Positions 12,531-22,690 of a DNA stretch of 64,000 bases are shown one piece after another. A model generated the notes under the pieces. That model was given only the letters and a program-made list of their open reading frames with translations, did not search any database and was not told the DNA's origin. A program made the position numbers and the translations under genes. The DNA lies in the NCBI GenBank assembly GCA_021234155.1, contig JAJEKV010000025.1, positions 18,591,558 through 18,655,557 of the forward strand, given 5' to 3'. Origin of the DNA: Isoetes taiwanensis (Eukaryota > Streptophyta > Lycopodiopsida > Isoetales > Isoetaceae). Each line of letters starts with the position of its first letter. The stretch's first letter is position 1.

Positions 12531-12626
12531 ATAATAATAATATAAGATTACTAGCTGCCTTTTTTGGAATTATAGATATCTATCTTTCCGGCATGAATTT
12601 AGAGTAAATTTGAGTGCTAGCTATGT
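12531..12626 (+). repeat. 96-bp direct repeat, right copy
   Basis: Same-orientation partner of 10088-10183, matching it from ATAATAATAATATAAG to GCTAGCTATGT. The copy is flanked on both sides by TTTTTGGAATTATGTATGTTT-like text (12500-12520 and 12625-12646), a third repeat layer that suggests repeated local duplication. Confidence 0.92.
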
Positions 12627-12646
12627 TTTTGGAATTATGTATGTTT

Positions 12647-15600
12647 TTCAGGCGGACCTTTTCCGGCTGCACATGCCATAGCCAAGCACCCAAGCTGGCT
12701 ATGGCGGAGCTGGTATATTTCACTTCAGGAACACCCAAGGTCTAGATTGGGAAGAATGACCCTTCAAGACAGATGGGTATATCGGTTTTAGATTCTGATG
12801 GCCAAAAGCTACATCACGGTGGCGATTCAAGCCCGACTTGATAACTCACAATGGGTTTGTGAGCTTATTTTGCCTCTACGTCTAAGATATGCGGCAAAAA
12901 GTCTTCTTTGAACAAATTTTGTTTTAGTACTCAGTCTTCTCGGGCCCTAAACCGACTCAAAATATGAGGAGTTGGCCTATTTTGAGTTAGGCCTGTGTAA
13001 ACCTTCGAAGAAATCAATTTTTCTGGGTTAGGTTCTTCACAAATCGATGTGAGAGGCCGGATTTACATTTAGGAGTTGAAGGTTCAAGGTAGGCACAAGC
13101 CACCTGTTTTTTCAATATCCGAAAGCAAGAAGGGGTTCATGTTTTTTTTTGGGCCTGAGCTCCCTGATCAAGCTCAATCCGGCTCTCAGACAGAAATTGA
13201 ATCCTTAGCTTTGAATCTGGTTCAGGTTTTCCTTTCACCTCGTCATTAGTTGGTGATCCGCCACTAATTGGGGCGCCCAAAGCTTAGAAACGACAGGAAT
13301 TCAATTCTATCAGGCCCCATTACCTTATAACACCAGGACAGCAGACAAACCGCAGGGGAATTCATATTACAGACAGATTGGAGACAGAATACTTACACTG
13401 CAGCATGACTGGAAAAAATTGGGTCGGATTTTTGGGAGAGATCTCTGTGTTTAAAAAAGACGGCCGTAGACCTAGCCATGGCAATCTGGATTTGAGACAA
13501 AAGGCAAAGATTTCTAGCCCTCTCTCATAGGACAACTTTGCATTATTAATCACAAATAAATTTCTTCCCATTCTGCTCAAAATTGCAGTAGAGAATCGAC
13601 ACACCCCGAAATTAAAGGTCTTGGGATTGAAGCGTTCAATGGTTCTAAATCTCACAATTTCTAAACCTCACTATTTCCAGGAACTGCATGTACTGTTTTT
13701 GAATTCCACACCATTTGTCGTTTCCCAAATTCATGCTCATACCGTCTTATAACCTGCAGATGGTAATCTTTACAATGACGGTAATATAATACTTAGTCAA
13801 TTGAATTTTGCTTTTCCAATGCCATCCTCATTCTGGCTATTAGAGACCCTATAATATCCATTCCAGCTATTAAAGACCCAACAAGATTTTCAACTCTAAA
13901 TCTCATTCTTGATATTAAAGACCCAATAGGATTTTCATGATTTGGGGACAATTTTTTGTTTGTGTTTGCAATCTAGGTAGCCCCAGAGCCTGACTAGCAC
14001 TATATGGCACTATAAGGTCATTGTTTAAATAGTTTAAAGAATAGGTTAAATAAACCATTGTTTTATTGTCTCAACATAATTTTTCCCCATGGCATAAAAT
14101 GTGTTATCCAGCACTAGCACTCCCTAGCCTAGAAAATGCCAAGTTACACAGTAACTTTACCACCCACATTAGAATTAAGCATTTGCAAAAGAACCCATAC
14201 CAATATTGTGCATTAAGCATCAAAGACAAAAGAAGTTGCAAGACCCACATAAAAATCAGACTGTAATAGTAGAAATTTGTAGCGAGAGGTAATTAGAGGA
14301 ATCGATTCTTTCACATCCAAGCAAGTTAAACATCCTTCTTGAAGAGGAAAAAATTAGAGTTTGAGTTTTGTGGTTCATATCTTGAATCACGCGTAGTATG
14401 GCAATGTAATAGAGATTAATCTTGTAGGATAATTTGTTGTTTCAAAAAAGATCATGAGCAACCATATCGTTTGTGACTTGCTCAGTTATTTCTTCAAAGC
14501 CTGATTTGTAGCAGGCCATTGATAAGGTTGCATAGATATAATAATCATTTGATGCCTACCAGTAGACATCCTGTCAATGATCCCACTCACAGAGGTAACA
14601 AGGTTCAAGATGAAAATCAGAACGTGACATTCCATATTTCGGTCTAATTTAATTATCAACATATTTTTTATTTGTGATCTAGAACTAGCAATTGTCGATC
14701 CAGTAGTTGCAAAATTGAAGGATCACTGCTGCATTTGGTACATCTATGTGATAAGTTCACAAGTGAGGTTATGCCTTAGTGGATCAATGTAGATATTGTA
14801 GCTACTAGCACCTGACCTTTGCAAAAGCTTTTAGCATTTTATATCTATGTATTACCTTATATTATTTGGATGAAGGCAACAAACACAACCAAAATATTGA
14901 CCTGGAGATTAGCATTATTGACCTCAAAGAATGCTGCATCAACTCCAAAGGAAGAGGCTACACTATTTCTTTCCTATACTAGCTGATTTTGCTTGATATT
15001 ACTCCTTCTAAGTTGTCAACCTAATGTGCATTTGGATTAGAATCATTTCTTTGAGTGCAATCATGGGTACAAAATTCATGCTATACAATTTAACGATTAT
15101 ATTAGCAAAAAGTAGTAAATCTGTAAACATAGTGCAACTTCATTTTCACCACACGATAAAGTCTCAAAATTTGTAACAACTAGAGCGGAAAGCAAACATA
15201 TCATGATCAGGTAGTACTAAAGAATAAAAGCCATTATAATAAGTGCGTAGGAAATGCACTTAAAGGATTTGACTATGTTAATTCTATAAAGACTCTCATG
15301 CCATAGTTCCAAGTGTATCGCGCAATGATTGCATTGTTCACCTCACAATGGTTGCATTATTCATATTTTAGATTGTGCAAAAGCTCCACAAAAGCACAAG
15401 TTTTCCTTCATGGCATTGTCATTAATGGATGATAGTCCATGCACATTAGCAAAATAATGCTTTAATGATGTTATTCGTCCAAATCATCTTTCTTTGCTAT
15501 ATATCTGGTCATGTATCAGGGAACAATCCTAAAGCACGCAAGGCCACTATAATTACTTTGGAATATATTTGTTAACTATACCTCATTTTGTCGTAGAGAC

Positions 15601-16091
15601 CTAGCAAGCTCTAGATTATCGCATGATTCATTGACATCCACTACAACAAAGAAAATGATAGAATTCTATATTGAAATAATCATGAATTTATTTTGTTCAA
15701 GAATATAACAAGGCACTCAATGACAATGGAATATAACTGCTACATTAAAGACTTCAAAATACGTTTTCCTAATTTTTACAAACTCTAGAGCAAAGTAGAT
15801 TGATCTTTACAGGCTTGAATGATCAATTGCATGGCTAGCAAACCTGTGAGATTTACACAAGCAATCATTCCTGGAGAAAAATTAGCTGGTCTCTTCAAGA
15901 AGGTCTAAATTGTCCTTAGAATATATGTTCTTTGGAATGTTAATACATTTTCTAAGGTTGGTTTGTTGCTTAGAAAGTAAACCTACCACCTTATTTTAAC
16001 AATAAAGGAACAGTAATATGGTGCACAACAAAAGAAAAAGCAACATGACGATTAAGACTTAAAATCCCACAAAAATGTTACAACCACAAAC
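12647..16091. other. No supported gene
   Basis: AT-rich sequence with short ORFs only (for example minus 13362-13655, no domain recognised). Short inverted text, GCCATAGCC ... GGCTATGGC, lies at about 12676-12705. Otherwise I see nothing I can support. Confidence 0.35.
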
Positions 16092-17171
16092 AATGATACA
16101 AATGACCTTTGTCGGTCTCTTTTCCATATTAATCACGAGGCATGTCTTGGTTATGCGCTCCATCTTGGTGGATTAGTTGCGGGACACTCGGAGAATGTGC
16201 CTCTAAGTGTGGTTGTTCATCAAAGACTCAACGGCGATGGGTAGCGGTGGTATCGACACTATTGCAACTTGGTATGAGTGCGGTCATCTCATGTCATGGG
16301 AAGCATTTAGAACAAAGTTCTTGTTGTGCGAGATGGGACACGATGTCACGGAATCATATTCTTTGCATTGTTGCCACGGGATTACGGTCCCGCAGTTGAG
16401 GGTAGTCGTATGGGATTACCATCGGGATATCCGGCCAGGCGGTTTGTGTCTTACATTGTATAAATTGCTTGTGCATTACGAAATCCTGCCTCCATCTAAT
16501 AGTTGGCATCTTGGTCCCTCGACCACAATGGAAAAGTGTTTGGATATGGGTATGGGATAATTTGCTTCATCCCAAAGTAGTAGTTACGTGGTGGCAAGTG
16601 ATCCATAGATGCCTCGAGTCAACGAGGTTAGTCCATAAAATGGATAATCAGTTTGAGCTCATCCTTTATGCCGACAAAGGGTTGAGAGTATTGAGCATTG
16701 TCTTTTCTTGTGTGGCGGCCGGGCGGGCATGGTCTTGGTTGTTGACCCTATTTGGCGCGTCTAGATCTAGCCCGACAAATTTTGCTTGCTATCTATCGAT
16801 GCTTGGCCCAAACTACAACGAGCTTTTCATCTCGCATGTGGTGGCTTTTATGGTCAATGCGGAAGAGAAGGAGGTTGTTTATCTTTAAGGCGTGAATCTG
16901 CGGATGAGATTGTTCTTGATGGGCACAAAATAAAATTGTTATGGCTTACAATTGTTCTTCTCTTGATCAAAGAGAAGAAATCGCGTCGGCATACTTACCT
17001 TGATTCATTCTTTTGCTTAGGCGGTGGTTGTGCTTTCGAGTTGGATCGGTTTGTCCACTGGGGTTATAATCCTGTCTTTGCATTTTATGTTGCTCTGGTT
17101 TTTAGTTGATGAATAAAGCTTGTCGTCCTTCAAAAAAAAAAAAAAAAAAAAAAAAAAAATGATAAAAATGA
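16092..17171 (+). mobile_element. 5'-truncated LINE with poly(A) and target duplication
   Basis: The segment ends in a 28-base poly(A) run (17132-17159), preceded by an AATAAA signal at 17112. The flanks AATGATACAAATGA (16092-16105) and AATGATAAAAATGA (17158-17171) differ at one base and look like a target-site duplication; the 5' end is then about 16106. Three overlapping frames read as the C-terminal part of a plant L1-type polymerase: PQWKSVWIWVWDNLLHPKVV, TWWQVIHRCLESTRLVHKM and FSCVAAGRAWSWLLTLFG match the zf-RVT region after the RT domain. The coding remains are frameshifted. This is a typical target-primed reverse transcription product that lost its 5' end on insertion. Confidence 0.8.
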
Positions 17172-17858
17172 ATAAAATGGTACACAATCACAAAAAAATA
17201 AAATTGCCTTTTAGCCCAGACTAAGCAGGTTAATAAATCGAACAAAATAAAAGGACCAGAAGAAACTCAAATATCATCAACATATATAATACATGAAAAA
17301 CTATCAACATACATAATACATGAATAACATGCATTCTGTATCACCATATTCTCGTAGTTTCTTTCTTGCACACAGCATATTGTCTAAGTGCAACGTATAA
17401 GTTTGCCCTAGCATTGTACTTTCATCAAACTAACTTTGCAAAGTGTGATTCTCTTTCATTCCGTTGCAATGTGCATGATCTTAATAAGCAACCGTCACAC
17501 AAATATTGGATCTCTCATTAGAGCAAGAAGCGTATTTGTGAGTTTCTCTTTCACATGAGAGGTTGTTCTATCTGAATGCTCGTCGAGGATTTACCTATTT
17601 TTTTGCCAAGCCCACCATAAGCATTCATCACAGGGTGTTCTATTTAGAGTGTTCTATTAGTATAACTATCTTGAGAAAGATTGCCTTTCAAAGACGCAAG
17701 GCACGTTTACGTTCGTAAGTTGAATTTACATGTTTCACAAATTCCATTCTCGTAGGTCGAATTGAATCGCCTTTCACAAAGGAAACCAACATCAAATCTT
17801 TATTTCAAGCTTGAGCACTTGACAAAGTACAATTCCTGAAACTCCCAGGGTTGCACAA
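17172..17858. other. No supported gene
   Basis: AT-rich unique-looking sequence between the truncated LINE and the hairpin terminus. No ORF of interest, no repeat seen. Confidence 0.35.
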
Positions 17859-17896
17859 GGTGCCGGCTACGCCGGCGCCAAATTCTTGTATATATA
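17859..17896 (+). repeat. GC hairpin plus AAATTCTTGTA terminus, copy 3
   Basis: Stem GGTGCCGGC / GCCGGCGCC (17859-17867 and 17871-17879, one G-T type mismatch, loop TAC), followed immediately by AAATTCTTGTATATATA. Same design as at 10048. The host side starts with a TA-rich run in both plus-strand copies. Confidence 0.6.
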
Positions 17897-18198
17897 TTAG
17901 GAAGATAAAGGAATGAAATGCCAAAAAGCTTATTGAGTTTTATATTCGGTCTTGTAAATATGAAATGAATCTTTCATGAAAAGAACATTCCGTAGATAAG
18001 CTGGCAGTTTCCTATATATTCTTCTAAATGAGAACCAGTTCCTTTAAGCGCATTAGTAAAAGAAAAACCACGAGCGCCCATCAATCTAAAGTTTAGCAGC
18101 TTGCTAAGCTCATCAATTAATGCAAACCACGCATGGCCAAGCAATACCATAATCTACGACATGTACCATTTGCTTCCCTCTGGAGGCATTTACAATTA

Positions 18199-18921
18199 TA
18201 AGGAATAGGGAAATTTACCAAAATAACCTTAATTGTTCACTTAATTCCCAAAAAGCCCTTTGTATTTATGAAATTCCAAAATGCCCTTAGTTCTTAAGTA
18301 TTTTCCCAAATAGCCCTTTTATCCAAAAAATCATCAAAAGCACGTATTTACATAGAGGATCATTCTTTACAGAGGAAGTGTTTTTCTTATAGAGACAACA
18401 ATTTGAAAATAAAATTCAAAAAATCATTATGACAAAAATATGCAACAGAAATGTCAAATAGAATTTCTGTAGCTACATTCATTTTGTCCGACATTACCAC
18501 AATGTGTGCACTTGTACATACGCTTTTCTGTATCCCTATCTTCTGTCTTATCCCGTTTTCTTTTAGGTTTGCCAGGAGGACGACATGTTGCAGAGGCAAC
18601 ATTTCATTATTTTCAAGAAGTTCAATATTTGGAGGATAAATAGCTCCAACATAATAGCAAAATGAGCTCTACAAGTAACCTGGATGGGTATGAACCAGCT
18701 TCTCCACAAGATGCCCACAAAGCTTCTCTTTCAATACGATTTTTGTAAAAGCATTAAACTAGTTGACTTTGATCTTATCTCTAGTGGTTTTTAAATTACA
18801 AAGGGCTATTTGGGAAAATACTTAAGAATTAAGGGTATTTTGGGAATTTCAAAAATATGAAGGGCTTTTTGGGAAATAAGCTAACAATTAGGGTTATTTT
18901 AGTAAATTTCCCTAAGGAATA
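18199..18921 (-). mobile_element. Mutator-like (MULE) element, 705 bp, 9-bp TSD
   Basis: The element occupies 18208-18912. Its ends start GGGAAATTTAC and are inverted repeats of about 115 bp (18208-18325 against 18795-18912) with scattered differences. It is flanked by a perfect 9-bp duplication TAAGGAATA (18199-18207 and 18913-18921), the length typical of Mutator superfamily insertions. The interior holds a remnant of the transposase C-terminus. With only 470 bp of interior it is a non-autonomous deletion derivative. The perfect target duplication with diverged arms suggests an insertion of moderate age. Confidence 0.93.
18454..18603 (-). pseudogene. MULE transposase C-terminal zinc-knuckle remnant
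   Basis: Inside the Mutator-like element, a minus-strand frame reads TCRPPGKPKRKRDKTEDR followed by MYKCTHCGNVGQN and a stop at 18454-18456. The pattern RPPGRPKxxR followed by KCxxCGxxGHN is the usual tail of plant MURA-type transposases (after the SWIM domain). The knuckle keeps CxxC and the following CGxxG but has Gln where the zinc-binding His is expected. No MULE catalytic domain remains. It shows that the element derives from an autonomous MULE rather than being an unrelated foldback MITE. Confidence 0.82.
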
Positions 18922-20483
18922 CAAGAGTCTCAAGCATAAAATTATTTTTTGCAGTTATTTGCAATGCTCTCAAATCTGCAATCTTTAATTTATTATGACC
19001 CACACCAATCTGTTGGGATCTCTACCATATAACAAATACTAACACGTAAAGTTTGGTTACCTTCAATTCAGGCCCCTTGTCCAATCATGCTCCACCCCAT
19101 GGCAAGGATTCTTTGCAGGAATGTAACTAAAATCGGAGGATGATCTAGAGCTGTTTACAGCCAGTTTCCTCATTATCCTGGACAATTTTGCCAGAGAAAC
19201 GTTTCAATAATTTCCTTCTACTTGCAATTCTGCTGTGGAAGATGTGCCAACACGCTGACCTCTTCCACAGCAGAATTGCAAATGAAAATATATATGGAAC
19301 AATTTTCATACTAACAAATTGGCCCAGAGGTGAGGCTTTGCCAAATATAATATACAAGAAAAAGTCATAGCCATAAAACTTGGTTTACCTCAATTTGGTT
19401 TAGGCCCACCTCTTTATCTTTTAGATTACAACCCAAACCTTTTAGCTTTAGACGATGGTACTTCTTAACTTCGTAGACTATAATATTCTGTACTAAAGAT
19501 TCCACACATTCTGGTCACCATATGCCTACTTAGAGATGTATCAACCGCAAGTCAATGCATGCATGCAAACAGCACAATTCTATATGCATCCAGAAATTAA
19601 GGATCAAACAACCAACAAACTGGTCATGTTACTTCAAACCAGAAGTACCATGCACTATGCTATTGTGCAGTAGATCTTGTTCACATGAATTACTTGCAAT
19701 TAAAGCATAGATGGCTAAGCAAATAGAAGTAAGATAAATGCCTATCCGACAACAGATTGATAGGCACTTATCTTCTTTGTTTTAAAACTTCTGCAGGTCA
19801 CAATACAAAATCAGGGCTAGTATTACGCACATCCTTTCAATGAGGATGGCTATCCTTACAAAGTGTTATTATATTTGAACCTGACTGCGCTACAGCCTTC
19901 GGTGTCAAGCTTTGTATTTTGAAGATCCATAAGTATCCACAAACTATACTTTTTCAACGCAATGTCAGCAAGATACTTTAGCCAAAGGTAGAAAAGTACA
20001 AGCTTTATCTTCGGACTATAATCTTCAGATTATAAGGACAGCCTAAACAACTGTAGCTTAGTTCTTCTACCTGAAAAACTTCTGCTCTAACTTACATCAA
20101 TTGATTAAAAGGTAAAGCAAACAACTTATGCATAATGTAAACCAGAAATCCTGAGTGCACAAATTTTATACAGGAAAATTTCTCACCTTGCGATGGCAAT
20201 ATTTCATCAACCGTATATGGACAAAAATAAAGATAACCAGGAGAAAATTTCCCAGTTACCTGCACCCAAAAACCACAAGTCCGTCATTAGAATAATTGTG
20301 ATTAGACGCAAAGATAAGTTCTAAAACGATATTGTTCGTCGCCCTTTCGGATAGTTGATGAACTAAATTAAACATGAGCAAATCCCAGACAATAAATGCT
20401 GGCACATTATAGTGATTCTAACTATCAAATGCATATAATCGTGAACAGAAACTTTTCATTTTTTAGTGCACTTACACCAAAAA
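18922..20483. other. No supported gene; contains one strong hairpin
   Basis: Downstream (3') of the RRM gene on the minus strand. Apart from the hairpin at 19222-19281 I see no ORF or repeat of note. The right part presumably includes the 3' UTR of the RRM gene, but no polyadenylation site was assigned. Confidence 0.3.
19222..19281. repeat. Perfect 21-bp stem hairpin with 18-nt loop
   Basis: TTGCAATTCTGCTGTGGAAG plus A (19222-19242) is followed after 18 bases by its exact reverse complement (19261-19281). The outer flanks pair only in part. On the plus strand the right arm contains TTCCACAGC, the first nine bases of plant miR396, but the remaining bases do not match, so this is not a miR396 gene. 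A perfect stem of this length in otherwise unstructured DNA could be a small foldback, a young hairpin-RNA locus or a rearrangement junction. Confidence 0.85.
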
Positions 20484-21237
20484 TTATAACTGGAACAGTT
20501 CATGTTTCATGCGCTCAAGTGATCCATCATCAGTTATTTTGAAAATAGCTGAGGTAAGATTGTAGTATTTTCCAAGCTGCTCTTCCTGATCTGCTGCCAG
20601 CTTCTCCTCCTCTTCTTTTTGATGCTACAAAGTGCAACAAACAACTTATTACTTACATTAGATAATAAGAGTACTAATTATTCGGACCTCCAAAAACTTG
20701 TAGGGTAGAAAATAAAGAAAAAAACCACTTAAAACTGACCTTCGCAAGGAACTCGATTTGCTTGAGGTGCTTATATCCGATGTTCCTTTGCTGATAAGCT
20801 TCTTCCCATCCTTCGTCTCCTTTTCCAATGAGACGAGGAGCCAATCTCGGTTTATTCCTCAAGAGAGGTGAATCAGAAAACAAGGATGCAGTGGCCTTTC
20901 GTGCTGTAACAGGCCTTGGTATACCTCCAACCATAAAAAGGTACTCGTTGATTGTGGCGATCACATTCTGTGCTGTCTGGGCATTTTCCATCTCCACCAA
21001 AGCGCGACCCATAGACTGTTTTGGATCAGCCGGATTCTTCACAATTTCCACATTTACAACTGCACCAAACTGGCCTAGTGCAGAGGCGATCACAGGAGCT
21101 CCAACATTTGGAGAAAGCTCTTGCAGGAACACAGTCCTAGCAACCTTTTCTTGAAAAGTTGCTACACTGTCCTGAAAATCTTTCTCCGAAGGGCCCTCAG
21201 CCTGAACCTGAGCCTCCTTTTTATCTTCCTCCGCCAT
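20484..21237 (-). CDS. Small RRM-domain RNA-binding protein, spliced
   Basis: Two coding exons, 21237-20740 (166 codons, ends on a codon boundary with donor AAG|GTCAGT) and 20624-20484 (47 codons including stop, acceptor TTTGTAG|CATC), give a 212-residue protein. An RRM spans about residues 34-113: RNP2-like VFLQEL at 36-41 and RNP1-like MGRALVEM at 76-83. RNP1 lacks the usual aromatic residues, so RNA contacts may be atypical. The N-terminus is acidic and Gln/Lys-rich; the C-terminal exon is highly charged (HQKEEEEKLAADQEEQ). The chosen start is MAEEDKK. A probable 122-bp intron (21366-21245) lies just upstream, and splicing it would join an ATG at 21378-21380 in frame, adding seven residues. 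Size and layout recall the plant EDM3/AIPP1 RRM protein, which acts with ASI1 and EDM2 in heterochromatic transcript processing, but this is from memory without alignment. It is the only intact-looking gene in the window. Confidence 0.85.
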
Positions 21238-21244
21238 AGGTAGT

Positions 21245-21366
21245 CTGTTGATATGCAAATAAAGAATCATCATCGTAGAAAAGAGAAGAAAAAAAAAACC
21301 AAAAGACCATACAAATAAAAAAATACAGATGTAAAAATTAGAAAGCTGATAGCAGAAAGAAGTAAC
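21245..21366 (-). other. Probable intron at the 5' end of the RRM gene
   Basis: On the minus strand TTTGTAG|GTTACTT (donor) and a pyrimidine-rich ATATCAACAG|ACTACC (acceptor) bound 122 bp of AT-rich sequence with T-runs. Splicing would join ATGAGCCTTTGTAG to ACTACCTATGGCG, keeping the frame. So it is either a 5' UTR intron or a first coding intron, depending on which ATG is used. Confidence 0.55.
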
Positions 21367-21381
21367 CTACAAAGGCTCATT

Positions 21382-22139
21382 TTCAACTCAAATTCTGTCT
21401 TCGAATTCACGGGCTTAGGTATGATGCCTGTGGATATCTTATGAAATATGGGATACAGGTTCGTGTATCCCTATATTATCATTCAAAAATGCTAGGTCAG
21501 CAGTATATACATGATGCTTGTATCCCTTAGGTTTCCATTTCTATACAGCAACAAGACACGTGTCCATTTAGGGGTTGACCGTTGGAGAATGACATGACTT
21601 AAACCACACATTCCTCTAGATCTACCATTACAAATGGAACTATTTGCAGTCCTTAAAAATAACATATTGTTTCTGTCTAAATCCTTCAGGCCTGGCCTGA
21701 CTGCATGTTCAATGCAGCAATGTTTCTTAGCCAACAGTACCATTGCAAGGAAAATTATTTTCAGTAAGCTAAAGTTTTATATGGCATATACAAAGCCCTG
21801 TTTCTGGCAGCATAAATGGTGAGCATTTAGAAATAGTTGAATCTGTTTGTCCTCCTTGTGTTCTAGAAATTCAGCCATATTTTTCAGAAGTTTCCTGCAA
21901 TCATGCTTAACAGGGCCCTTTTGCAGCAAGTGAATGGTTGCTTAGATCCTTTGGAACCTGGTTTAGATTGGTTTAGATTCCTCTGCAGACTCATAAGAAG
22001 AGGAAGAAGAACTGGATCCAGATGCAGCAACTAAAGGATTAATAGGAAGTGAAGAAAGCCTAGTTCTAGAATAGAAACTAGATTCCATTTGATCATACCG
22101 TTTATGACAGTGACACTGATAGGAGAATTAGCACAAAGG
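21382..22139. other. Upstream region of the RRM gene, no ORF supported
   Basis: Presumed promoter side of the minus-strand RRM gene. No canonical TATA box could be assigned to it. Short ORFs only. Confidence 0.3.
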
Positions 22140-22690
22140 GCCCTTGATTTTGGACTGGGATAGTGATTTTGGACCCTAAAGGCAAAAAGAGAAAGCCACA
22201 ATCAAATCAAACGGATTCATCACTCGATTGTGGTAGCAGGTATAAAAATGAAAAAGCAGTCACTAATTTACACAAAGAAAACCTAAGAATCTACAGCCAG
22301 CATGCAACTTCTAACTTAGCGAAGAGCAATCATACCTTATTTCGATTTCGAAATGCCAATGGGAGATTTGCCTGCTGTGAACGTATATAGACAAGGTTTT
22401 CAGGTAAGCTTAGCAAAGACATGCAATTTTAGGTTATTCCTCACAATTCTAGTGCGCAGTCAAAACAGATGGCCCTTGGTAATTTTGGACCCTAAAGCAA
22501 AAGAAAAAGCCACACTGAAATCAAACGGACAGCAGGTATAAAAATGAAAGAGCACTCCACTAGTTCATTTAAAGAAAACCTAAGAATCTACATCCAGCAC
22601 ACACTTTCTTGTAATAGATTCGGAGACAAAAACCTAGCAAAGAACAAGCATACCTTATTTCGATTTCAAACTGTCAAGCAATTCGTCTAA
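22140..22690. repeat. Diverged tandem duplication of about 220 bp
   Basis: Text running from TTTTGGACCCTAAAG through AGCAGGTATAAAAATGAAA and GAAAACCTAAGAATCTACA to CATACCTTATTTCGATTTC is present at about 22167-22350 and again at about 22480-22675, with small insertions and deletions. In both copies the minus strand reads CGAAATAAG|GTATG, a good splice-donor match, so the unit may contain an exon edge of an unidentified minus-strand transcript or alternative first exons for the RRM gene. Confidence 0.75.

Noticed and set aside
19222-19281. A miR396 precursor
   Set aside because: Only nine bases of the mature sequence match, and the stem is perfectly paired with a short loop, unlike miR396 precursors.
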